Assembly: GCA_030068075.1 (NCBI GenBank) | Contig: CM057833.1 | Location: 49,807,087-49,871,086 of the forward strand | Source of the DNA: Paguma larvata | Lineage: Eukaryota > Chordata > Mammalia > Carnivora > Viverridae | Reading direction: 5' to 3' | Length of the DNA: 64,000 nt | Part shown: piece by piece, positions 1 through 9,130 of the stretch | Layout of the letters: each line of letters begins with the position of its first letter | Position numbering within the stretch: position 1 is the stretch's first letter | Notes under the pieces: generated by a model | What the model was told of the DNA's origin: nothing | Databases searched by the model: none | The model's input: only the letters and a program-made list of their open reading frames with translations | Made by a program: the position numbers and the translations under genes

Positions 1-1095
1 CTAATCCTTCTTTTCTTCTCAAACGTGAACAGAAAGAAATAATAATTTCAAAATGACAAAGGTCATTTCAAAAGGAGTTTGGCCAACAATTATTTCCTTT
101 CTATTGTCTCTCCCAAATAGTATTGCAAAAAAAGGAGCAAATCTGCTTTTCAAAAGTTTGTATTTATTGTTAACCTACCACACGGGGCAGATGCTAGAAG
201 AAGCAGAACATTTAGAACATCGGCAGGGAGACTGGGGAAGGAAGGGAAGTCAAGGACGATCTGGGCCACAAACTGGTGAGTCCACAGAACCAAAGTCTAA
301 TGTCACAACATTTACAATTTTTAAAATTTAAAATTTAAATAATTTACATCCTTCTGCCACACTCCACTGTGCCCCCTGAAGTGTGCGGAAGGCAACAACA
401 GTTCACATAGCTTCAAGTGTGATAGCTGCCATTGTGATTTGAAAAGAGAGGTGTTGCCAGTTTTCTGAACAATTAAAATTGGTTAAAAAATAGCAAATGG
501 CCTTGCGGCTGGTGCATAGTGATTTGAGAAGAATTCAGCACTGGTATTTCTTCCATGGAACAAAATCTGCGAGTTGCTAAGCGAATTGCCCTAGTGATGC
601 TGTGTGTACTGAAATGACAAGTATCAGGTTCAGGTGCCAGTGAGCGAGATCCAGATGTGTGAGAATCTTGGTGGTCCTGAGAGACTCCCCTGCATAGATC
701 CACAGCTACACTGCAGCAGCTGGAAAGGTAATGCTGATGCTTTGGAACAGAGATTTCATGGTCCTGAGTCGATGAAACTGTGTAGTATAGTGTTTTCTGC
801 TTCATAGATTGATGAAGACATTGCAAACACATTCTCTACTTTAAAAAAGGCAAAATAATTTTTTTTCTATCCGAGATTTTAATTTAAGCAATGGGATAAA
901 AATAGCAATTCATTTTGCATTATTTGTCTCTGGCCTATACATTTCAAATATAGAAATTAGACTGGATTAGTGATTTTTGTTAAGAAAATGAACTCATGAT
1001 TGAGATTAAAGGGTTTGTGGTTTTGTTTTTTAAAAATGTTTTCCCACTTCCAAATTTCAACCTTTAACCCACAGCGAGAGGTTGGCGCATTAATG
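1..1095. other. unassigned sequence
   Basis: About 1.1 kb without a repeat or gene I recognise. Short open frames at 53-331 (+) and 473-832 (-) resemble no known protein and have no splice or promoter context. A small AATTTTAAA-type low-complexity patch lies near 312-345. Confidence 0.5.
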
Positions 1096-1099
1096 AAGA

Positions 1100-1290
1100 T
1101 TGGCAGCAGTTTACTGAGTATTTATGGTGGCTCAGGCACTGGGCTCAGCGCCTAGCCTGTATTATGTCACCTCATCCCCACAACCCCAACTCAAGGGAGT
1201 TACCAGGGGGAAAATTGAAGCCAGGGAGGCACAAAGCCAAGGTCTGAGCCCCAGACAATCCGACTCCAAAACCTAGAATGAACTTCTTGT
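1100..1290 (-). repeat. MIR SINE fragment
   Basis: Reverse-strand MIR signature: a 'ctgagtatttatggtggctc' start, 'caggcactgggctcagcgcc', then a decayed 'agccagggaggcacaaagcc' core and a 'gagccccagacaatccgactcc' end equivalent to the tRNA-like head. Strongly diverged. Confidence 0.6.
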
Positions 1291-1424
1291 ATGAGAGACC
1301 AGTAAGTACAACCTCATCAAAAGCAAATAAATTTTGTTCCTTTTCGGCAAAATTATTTAGCAAAGAAAACAAAAGTAAAGAATGTATGCAATGAGAGATC
1401 ATGTCCTTCTCTCTCTCTTTAGAC

Positions 1425-1480
1425 TTTATTTTTAAGAGCAGTTTTAGATTTACTGAAAAATTAAGAAAACAGAGTTTTAT
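1425..1480. repeat. possible old L1M fragment
   Basis: 'tttatttttaagagcagttt' followed by 'tagatttac' resembles the start of the ancient L1M-type fragment at 26.37 kb, which has 'agaacagttttagtttacgg'. The piece is short and diverged. The rest of 1290-1745 is AT-rich and unassigned. Confidence 0.35.
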
Positions 1481-1748
1481 ATTCTCGTTTTATGTTTTTA
1501 TGTATCTTTTTTTACCACATGCTAAGTAAGGTACTGAATTTGCAGATTATAAATGAAGATTTTTAAATTTTTTTTCATACTCATTTTCATAAACAATGAC
1601 ATTTTATTGATAAGTGGCATCATCATGGGGGGAAGTGCAATTTTAAACTTTTTTTCCTTATTTATTTTTCTTCTCAAGTCTTCATTTCTGCCCTCATTCT
1701 GGTATCTAGTGAGTAGAACCAGGATGATGAAGAATGGTAACCATTTGT

Positions 1749-1925
1749 GATTTGGAATCAGAAGATTTGGGTTTAAACCAAATTTGAGTTCTGTCACTTA
1801 TTAGCTAGGGAAGTTAACGTCTTTCTGAGCCTCAGTTTCCTCCTCTGTGAGATGGGAAGAATGAGGACCAAATTACAAAAGGATTTCACTGTAAGCTATA
1901 AAGGATAAACCAAATGTTAGTTTTC
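1749..1925 (+). repeat. MIR SINE
   Basis: Forward MIR: tRNA-like head 'ggaatcagaagatttgggtt', 'gagttctgtcacttattagc', and the conserved core 'gcctcagtttcctcctctgt' followed by 'gagatggg'. Confidence 0.8.
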
Positions 1926-1947
1926 ATAATGACTCTAGACTAACATA

Positions 1948-2030
1948 ATTTATTTTATAAACCAACATTTATTTTATAATTTATTTTATAAGCATAATTT
2001 ATTTTATGTTAATAACAATTTATTTTATAC
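1948..2030. repeat. AT-rich imperfect repeat (ATTTATTTTAT units)
   Basis: Five irregularly spaced copies of ATTTATTTTAT lie in 1948-2030, separated by 0-10 nt spacers. It sits directly downstream of a MIR tail and looks like local expansion of that AT-rich tail. Confidence 0.75.
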
Positions 2031-2084
2031 ATATTCAAATAAGTGATGTCTCTAGAGAATAAAATAATGAAATTCAGTAAGTAA

Positions 2085-2305
2085 TGGGTAGAATATTGGT
2101 TTTAGAATCAGGAAGACCTGAATTCAAATCTTGGCCTTCCTACTTCGAATTTTGCCTTATGTTGTCTCTGATTCTCAGATTTCTTAGATCTACAATGGGA
2201 TAATATTACCTAAATTACAGAGTTGTTTGAGGACCACAGCTGATATATGCTAAGCCTCTAATACAGTGCCACCCACAGAACAGTCCCCAGTATCATTATT
2301 ATGAT
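2085..2305 (+). repeat. MIR SINE
   Basis: Forward MIR: 'tagaatcaggaagacctgaa', 'ttcaaatcttggccttccta', a degraded core, 'acagagttgtttgaggacca' and the 3' end 'ctaatacagtgccacccaca' followed by 'cagtatcattattat'. Confidence 0.75.
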
Positions 2306-2714
2306 TTTGGGTCTTCTGCAATCTCATATGCTCCCTGGAATCTCCCAGGGCATGCCCTTCACCCTCTGAAGCTCTTCTTTTTAAATACTCTTAATAGGGG
2401 CAAGTCCTTAGGCTCTGAGGCTTTTCCTTTCAGAAATGGAAGTTCGGTACGATAAATAAAATGGATGATTAAACCAAGCAATGTGCTTTTGCGTTTCAAA
2501 GAAAGCATGTCTATGACTCTGTAATGGCTATCTTCTATGTGACTTCTGGCTTGAAAACTACTTCCAAAGAGGAGCCAGAAGCCCTTTTGATTTTTGGAAA
2601 ATGTAATTTAAGAAGAAAAATCTACAAAACTACATTTGTTTTTTAGCATTTTATTTGCAGAGTGCTTTATAAGTCAGCTTAAGGAACTCTTTTCCTTTGT
2701 CTTGAATACTCTCT

Positions 2715-2985
2715 CCCCACCTTGTGACCATACTCTGCTGAGTTAATTCCAACCTAGCCCGCAGATCCCTGCTTAAGCCTCACTAACTCAGGGAGGACAT
2801 CCCTGAGCCTCCAGACAGAACCTCGCTTTGCTCTCTCTTTTTCTTTTGTAACACTTATTTCTTAAATCTGCTTCCACTGCAAACTGTAAAGCCCCATGAC
2901 ATGCATGCTTCCACAAGACGTTATAAGTGTGTAACTTGCCTGTATACCCCAAGGATGAAACACCCTTAGGACAAAAAGAACTGAA
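2715..2985 (+). repeat. possible L2 fragment
   Basis: 'ctcactaactcagggaggac' and 'atccctgagcctcc' resemble the L2 stretch that reads roughly 'tcagggaggccttccctgac'. The rest is diverged. Flanking 2306-2714 and 2986-3225 is unassigned. Confidence 0.4.
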
Positions 2986-3226
2986 AAAGGATCTTAAACT
3001 CTTTACAGTAACCATGTTATTGATGGTACTGTTGCTATTGTTAATTATGAGATCGTTGTATGTATTTTGGGGACATAAAGCAAAGTGGTAATTAAAGGTT
3101 ACTGTGATTCTATCATTTTTGGAGTTGCTGCAAGTTGAGACTATCAGTGTGGGGAAAAAGGAGTAAAAAGTCTCATTTAAATTGGAATTATCAATATTAA
3201 ATCATAATTTTATTTTAAAAATTTCA

Positions 3227-3690
3227 ACAATAGCCAAGGGAGAGAGCCAAATGTCCATTGGCTAATGGATAAAGAAGACATGTTATATATATACAATGGA
3301 ATATTACTGAGCCATCAAAAAGAATGAAATCTTGCCATTTGCAATGATGTGGATAGAGCTAGAATGTATTATGCTAAGCTAAGTAAGTCAATCAGAGAAA
3401 GACAAATACCATATGATTTCACTCAATGTAGAATTTAAGAAACAAAGAGATGAACATATGAGAAAGGGGAGGGGGATGAGGAGAGAGAGAAACAAATCAC
3501 AAGAGACTCTTAATGACAGATAACAAACTGAGGGTTGATGGAGGGAAGTGGGTAGGGAATGGGTTAGTTGGGTGGTGTATATTAAGGAGGGCATTTGCTC
3601 TGATGAGCACTGGGTGCTGAATGTAAGTAATGAATCACGGAATTCTACTCCTGAAACCAATATTACATTGTATGTTAAATAAAAAAAAAA
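3227..3690 (+). mobile_element. 5'-truncated carnivoran LINE-1 3' end
   Basis: Contains the L1 ORF2 end and 3' UTR: 'caatggaatattactgagcc', 'gcaatgatgtggatagagct', 'aataccatatgatttcactc', then 'gatgagcactgggtgctgaa' and 'ttctactcctgaaaccaata', ending in an A run at 3681-3690. It is truncated to about 460 bp. A weak target duplication (aaaaatttcaa before, aaaaattcaaa after) is visible. Confidence 0.85.
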
Positions 3691-3699
3691 ATTCAAATT

Positions 3700-4066
3700 C
3701 TGTCCAAGAAACAATAGCCAACACAGAAAGAATGATTCCACCTCTAGTGCCCAGATTGTGGTGCCCTAATACTATCCCTAATACTATACTAAAAAGAATC
3801 AGGACTCCTTAGAGAAAACAGTGGATTCTAAGTTAGGCACAGGAAAAGTACATGTCGAGCTCATCACAGCTTGTATCAGGTAGCAAGGAAGCAATCAGAA
3901 GATAATACAGTTCCATCAAAATGGTTCAGCAGCCAACCTGAAGAGGCTCTTGACCAAAGATGGGACAATTTATGCATCCCTATGGGTAATAACTGCAATA
4001 ACTGAGCAAAGTCCATCAGATATGTTTAAAACCTAAGTTCATAATGATAATAGGAGAATGAATGAG
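3700..4066. other. unassigned sequence
   Basis: No repeat or gene recognised between the L1 tail and the next SINE. Confidence 0.5.
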
Positions 4067-4067
4067 G

Positions 4068-4300
4068 AGTGCCTGGGTGGCTCAGTTGGTTAAGCATCCA
4101 ACTCTTGATTTTGGCTCAGGTCATGATCTCGTGGTTTGTGGGTTCAAACCCCATGTCAGGTTCTGTGTGGATAGTGGGGAGCTTGCTTGGAATTCTCTCC
4201 CTCCCTCTCTCTCTGCCCCTCCCCTTCTCTCTGCCCCTCCCCCACTCATGTGCATGCCCTCTCTCTCTCAAAAAAATTTAAATAATAAAAATAATTTAAA
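4068..4300 (+). mobile_element. CAN SINE (tRNA-Lys derived)
   Basis: Starts 'gtgcctgggtggctcagttg'. It has an RNA polymerase III A-box-like 'tggctcagttggttaagc' and a B-box-like 'gggttcaaacccc', then a CT-rich stretch and an A-rich tail. The CT region is partly duplicated ('tctgcccctcccc' appears twice). Confidence 0.93.
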
Positions 4301-4342
4301 AAGAGAGAATGAAAAAAAACAAAGAGAAGACAGAAAAGAGCA

Positions 4343-4419
4343 GGGCAGGGGAAGGGAAGGGAAGGGAAGGGAAGGAAGGGAAGGGAAGGGAAGGGAAGGG
4401 AAGGGAAGGGAAGGGAGAG
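4343..4419. repeat. (GGGAA)n microsatellite
   Basis: About 15 near-perfect GGGAA units with one GGAA interruption near 4373. It lies just downstream of a SINE A-rich tail and probably grew from it. Confidence 0.95.
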
Positions 4420-4429
4420 GAAATGTGTA

Positions 4430-5020
4430 AAAGAGAGGATGAGAGAGGGGGAACTGAGGGAGAAAGAAGGAAAAAGAGGGAGAAAACAAGCAAGCAATTT
4501 GTTCCTAGTCAACCAACTCACTCTGGAAACTTAAAATAAACTAAAATCAGGCATTTGTCTTGCCTTTTCTATGTGAATTATACAACTGGGCAAATGAATA
4601 GAAGATGAAGGAAAGAAAGGTTCTTTTTATAAACGTATTCCAGCTAATAAATATAGATGAAAAGACAGAATGAGAATATCACCATTTTGCAACCACTAAT
4701 GAATGAATTGATTTGGGCGTTTATTAAGCTGTTAACATCACAAAAGAGAGACAGTGATATTACAGGTCTCCTAATGGAAGAACATTCCTTGCCAAAAAAA
4801 TTCAAACCTGAAAATAAAAGGCAAATCCCTGATTAGGCCTCACCTCCAATAGGAGCCTTTCTTTATAACACTGAGACATAACTGAACACACATCTTCTGT
4901 TCTCCTTTTATATCTTATCCATGCATTCACTTGTTTTACAGACACTCGTTCGCCTGACTGTTGCGTGCTTTGTTTCTGCTCTTGTCCTCCTACAGTCTGT
5001 CTTCTACTTATTTTAAATGA
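4430..5020. other. unassigned AT-rich sequence
   Basis: No element recognised. It contains purine-rich low-complexity sequence just after the GGGAA array, then ordinary AT-rich DNA up to the L2. Confidence 0.5.
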
Positions 5021-5029
5021 TATTTTAAA

Positions 5030-5585
5030 TGTACGTCAGAAGATGTCACTCCTCTGCTCAAAAGCTGCCAATGATTTCCCATTAACCCTTGAATCAAATT
5101 AAAGGTCTTTACCATCACCAGCAAGGTCCTACACACTGGAGTCCAAATTCATCAACTTCGATTTTCTCCCTAGTTTGTTTTGTTCAACCACATAGACCTT
5201 CTTGCTATTCTGTCACTGCGTAAGCATGCCCCCACCTCCAGCCTTTGCATATGCTACTACCCTCTGCCCCTTATCTGCATGGCTTGCTCCCTTACCACCT
5301 CCCTGTCTCTTCTCAAATATCCCCTGGCCAGACAGGCTTTCACTGACTCTCCTATTTAAGCAGCAACCTTGATATTCCATTTCCTTTAACTCACTTTATT
5401 ATTAATTTTTTGGAAGCATTTATTATCGCAACTACATCTTAGATTGTTTATTAACTTTCCCCCATTAGACTGTAAACTCCACAAGCAGGGATTTTATTTA
5501 TTTCTTTCATTTCTATTTCCCCTTATACAGTGCCTGTTACATAGTACACGCTCAATAAATACTTGCTGAATGAGTGAATGAGCTC
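5030..5585 (+). repeat. LINE-2 3' end
   Basis: Long forward L2 match: 'caaaagctgccaatgatttc', 'aggtcctacacactggagtc', 'gcatgcccccacctccagcc', 'tttgcatatgctactaccct', 'catggcttgctcccttacca', 'ctgtaaactccacaagcagg' and the terminal 'cagtgcctgttacatagtac' followed by 'ctcaataaatacttgctgaatga'-type sequence. This is the best-preserved L2 in the window. Confidence 0.88.
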
Positions 5586-5599
5586 ATGCATGAGTTTTT

Positions 5600-5745
5600 G
5601 TGCCACAGTGCATTGCATTAAACATCAGTCCCCCATAACAGCTTATTGAGGACAAGGAGTATGTTTTATTCAGCTTTTCATTGCAGCACTGCATGATGCC
5701 TGGCACTTAGTAGGTCCTCAATAAATGCTTTTTATACCATTAAGC
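5600..5745 (+). repeat. LINE-2 3' terminal fragment
   Basis: 'tgaggacaaggagtatgttt' and 'gatgcctggcacttagtagg' followed by 'tcctcaataaatgcttttta' match the last part of L2. It is a second copy directly downstream of the first. Confidence 0.7.
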
Positions 5746-5749
5746 TTAC

Positions 5750-7085
5750 CTGTGCTTAGTAATTTTTATATCTCTAGATATAAGGATATTTATAAAATAG
5801 AATATTCACAGTGTGTCATAAATCTCACTGGATTCCTAAACTGTATTTACATGAGAAAAGGATTCAAAATCAAAGTCTTATAAGAAATAAAATCACCCCA
5901 TCATAAAAAAATAGAGTTCTAAGACCAATAAGGGCAAAAATTAAGCATACCAGTCATTGGTCAAACATTAGGTAGGATACTGTGTGAACTTGGAACACGT
6001 CACAAGTCCTCCCCCTATGGGTTTTGAAACAAAGCAGTGTCTCTGAGAATGTGTCTAGAAGAGGTGGGTGGGAAAAAATGGATCTTCTTCAGTCACACTC
6101 TGTTGGAACCACTAGGTGGTGCTGTCAAAGACTGTGATTTTTATGTGTGGATTCAGAAGGGAAATACCTTAAAACTTATAAAGCAAATAGTTTTTATTAC
6201 CATAGCACTGTATACTTATTGTAGAACATTTAGTAAATACAAATAAGCAAAAGGAAGAAATATTCACCCAGAATGTTTCCAGAAAGAACCACTGTTAGTA
6301 AGAGTGTGTATATGATTGATGATGATGATGGTGGTGGTGATGATAATGGCTTGAATTAATTAACTGCTTTATATGCATCAGACATTGTCCCAATGCTTTA
6401 TATTATCAGCCTCCCAGTCTTTCTAGGAAGTTTTTCTCTATAAATAGTCACAAATGAGATATATGTATATTAATAAGTATATCATATCAGCTGTTGGTTG
6501 ATAACCTGGCACATAGTAGATCCTTAACAAATATTAGTTGTATGAGTTATTGAGAATTTAACGATATAATCCATGAATAAAAGCTGGCCCATACAGTCAT
6601 TCAATAAACAGTAGCTACATATTGTTGTATACATTAACATTAGTTTACAAAACAGTCCTGTAAAAGTTCTTTGTTGTAACAGCCCCTAAGAAAGCTAAAT
6701 TTAGTTAGCTGAGTGGCCTATTAACACTGAGAAGCCCAAATTAAGCTTTTCTTTTAGGATCTTTCTCCCTTTGTCCTCCTGCACCTGGTATAGAGGTTTG
6801 TTCTAGGCTCAGGGGGCTGTGTCCCAGGCTGGTAAAAGTCTAAGTAAAGCCAGCCTAGAATCCCAGAGCTTCCTACTGACTCCACCATCCAGGTCACACT
6901 GTTTGTGGCTTACAAAAACAAAAACTGGGGCTGGGGCTGGCTCAGAAGAGCTGTCCCAACAGAATCTCTTGGAATTACTAAATAGCTAACCTGTTTAGCT
7001 GTTGAAGGAAGCCTTTCATCCTTCTGCTTGGTCTCCATCCCCCTCCCTCTCCCTGACCAATTCAGTTTCTATACCATCTGAGGTT
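5750..7085. other. mostly unassigned; small old repeat scraps
   Basis: 6165-6300 resembles an old L1M-type fragment ('tattgtagaacatttagtaa', 'gaaagaaccactgttagtaa'). 6316-6350 is an imperfect (GAT/GGT)n tract. 6500-6540 ('cctggcacatagtagatcct') is a MIR or L2 3' end. The remainder is unassigned. Confidence 0.5.
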
Positions 7086-7089
7086 ACTG

Positions 7090-7205
7090 TAAATTGATTT
7101 AGTAAACACTTCTGAGTTACTGTGAGCAGGGTACTGTGCTAGACACGTGGTAGGGGGAAGGGACAGAGAGATAATGGTGCCTCTGCCCTTCGGAAGCTTT
7201 CAGAC
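7090..7205. repeat. ancient mammal-wide repeat, family not named
   Basis: 'gggtactgtgctagacacgt' and 'cctctgcccttcggaagctt' belong to a motif common in mammalian genomes ('tgtgccaggcactgtgctag' followed by 'ccctgccctcaaggagctta'). The same family seems to recur near 18.24, 25.2, 37.35 and 40.95 kb. Confidence 0.45.
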
Positions 7206-7279
7206 TAATAGGGAGGATAAGAGAAGTATAAATCCCCATGAATAACTCTTTCTAAATCTCCTGACTTAGAAATCAAAAA

Positions 7280-7435
7280 AGCAGACAGTTTCTCAATGTG
7301 TGATCTGGGTGTTTGATCAGACCTACTAGATCCAAATCTCTGGACTGGGGAGGGATAATGCTTGGATCTATATTTATAAGAAGCATCACAGGTGCTTCTC
7401 ACACACACACTGAAGGCTGAAAAACACTGGTGTAT
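7280..7435. repeat. MER5-like hAT DNA transposon relic
   Basis: 'cagtttctcaatgtgtgatc', 'gatcagacctactagatcca', 'agaagcatcacaggtgcttc' and the end 'aaggctgaaaaacactggtg' match a diverged non-autonomous MER5A-type element. No intact terminal repeat is visible. Confidence 0.55.
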
Positions 7436-7509
7436 CATCCCAAGGTGAGTGCAGACAATAATGGAGATTGAAAGGAAAAAAGAGTATACGTTTAACTTGG
7501 CCACCACAT

Positions 7510-7735
7510 GTTAGACAGTGTACTAATCACCTATGTCTTTGATTCCTCTTAAGAATACTTTAAGAAACCATTGTCATCATTGCCATCCCCCCCTTTTTTA
7601 TATAGATGGGGAAACCAAGGCACAGAGAGGTTAAATAACTTGCCACAGGTTTCACATAGATATTGGCAGAACCAAGATTTGAATCCATGTGGTCTGACTC
7701 AAGAGCCCAGGCTTTGGACCATTAAGGTCAAATGC
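7510..7735 (-). repeat. MIR SINE
   Basis: Reverse MIR: 'atggggaaaccaaggcacag', 'agaggttaaataacttgcca', 'gaaccaagatttgaatccat' and 'gtctgactcaagagcccagg'. Well preserved through the tRNA-like head. Confidence 0.85.
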
Positions 7736-7949
7736 TTCTCATAGATGGTGTCTGTCACAAAGGCCTCAAAGAGACTTGGACAGACGCAGAATGCCTAAGT
7801 GAAGAACCTGGGTAAAATAATATATTTTGAAATGTAACAACCATCAATAACTATGGGTTTGCATTAGTCCCTTTAAAACTAGATTGCGCAGTATTGTTTT
7901 TATTGGTATTACTGTCACATGGCTAGTTTTTAAAAAGAGCCTAACAGGC

Positions 7950-8130
7950 AGCCTACTGAGCACCTTTTCTGTATAATGCTGTTTCTATGCATTATCTCAT
8001 CAATCTTTCTGGCAACGCTGAGATAACATTTGACTCAATTTAGAGATATATAAAGTAGTCTCAGAGAGTATACGTAATTTTTTCCCAAGGACATACAGAT
8101 ATTAAATGGTAGAATCGGGACTGTTTTTAC
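7950..8130 (-). repeat. MIR SINE, diverged
   Basis: Reverse MIR: 'ctactgagcaccttttctgt', 'gcattatctcatcaatcttt', a degraded 'gatatataaagtagtctcag' core and 'aatggtagaatcgggactg' at the head. Confidence 0.6.
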
Positions 8131-8149
8131 CCAACATCTGTTGCATCAA

Positions 8150-9130
8150 CAAAGGTGAGCTCCGCTACAAGTAACAAACCCCAATACACAATGACTTGAA
8201 GAATGCAGAAAGGGGTTCTCACATACTGCATACCCCACAAATGGGTAAGTTCTGAGGGAGGACAGATTTCAGGGTTGGTTGACCAGAGGCTCAGTGATGT
8301 CATCAAGACCTATCTGACCTTGGTATCTGCCTACATTTGGGCAATTTGGGGGTGAATTGTGTTCTGTTCCCCCTCCTACAAATATGTTAAAGTCATAACT
8401 CCTAGTACCTCAGAATGTAACATTTGTAAAAAGAGTTTTTACAGAGCTAATTGAGTTAAAATGAGGTTATTACAGTGGGCTCTAATCCAATGTGTCTAAT
8501 GTTCCTACAAAAAGGGAATATTTGGACAAAGAGACAGATATTCACAGGGGGAAGACAATGTGAAGACACAGAGGGAGAAGACAGCCATATGACTGACGTC
8601 ATGTATCTACAAGAGAAGGTACATCAAGGACTGCCAGCAAATGCCATCAGAGTGCATGGCCCTGGTGACACCTCGATTTTGGACTTCTCTCCTCCCAAAC
8701 TGTAAGACAGTAAGTTTTTGTTGTTTTAAGACACCCAGTTTGTTGCACTTTGTTAAGCAGCCCTCGGAAACTAACCCAGCATTATTTTTGCCACCACTGG
8801 TATTAGTTCATTCCAGGCAGAGTAGCTGCTATGCTTTTAGGAGTCACATCCAGACAACAAAATCTCCAGAGGAAAAAAGAGAGACCACTTCTTTGGTTGG
8901 CAAAATATCTCTTCTCTGAAGGAGCCCCATTAGACTTCCTCTCCCACTTCACTGGTCAGACAGGGTCCCATGCTCTTGCTCAAACTCGGCAATGACAAAG
9001 GGGATACAATTGCTCATGATCGGTCAATCTGGGTCTTAGAAGCAGATGGGTCAGATTCTTCTGGGGTGCACGGCTATGTGTAGGAGAAACGGATTCCTGA
9101 ACAAAATCAGGTTCTGTTAGGAAGGAAGAT
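8150..9130. repeat. ancient interspersed repeat split by an LTR-like insert
   Basis: 8150-8346 ('ctacaagtaacaaaccccaa', 'gaggctcagtgatgtcatca') and 8790-9130 ('agacttcctctcccacttca', 'ctggtcagacagggtccca') look like two halves of one old repeat of the type also seen near 40.5 and 47.6 kb. The middle is an MLT1-like LTR. The family is not named here. Confidence 0.45.
8352..8780 (+). mobile_element. MLT1-like solo LTR (ERVL-MaLR)
   Basis: Matches recalled MaLR LTR landmarks in order: 'cctagtacctcagaatgtaa', 'gagctaattgagttaaaatg', 'gggctctaatccaatgtgtc', 'gaagacaatgtgaagacaca', 'cctggtgacacctcgatttt', 'gttgttttaagacacccagt' and 'ggaaactaaccca'. It begins TG and ends CA, as expected of an LTR. 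No internal viral genes are present. Confidence 0.65.

Noticed and set aside
473..832. Possible processed pseudogene near the left edge
   Set aside because: The forward translation looks protein-like in short pieces but is full of stops. I cannot match it to any gene, so it is left unassigned.
4343..4419. CRISPR-like regular array
   Set aside because: A five-base microsatellite without spacers, in a mammalian genome.
4246..4539. Overlapping ORFs on both strands
   Set aside because: They are translations of the GGGAA microsatellite and the SINE CT-rich part.
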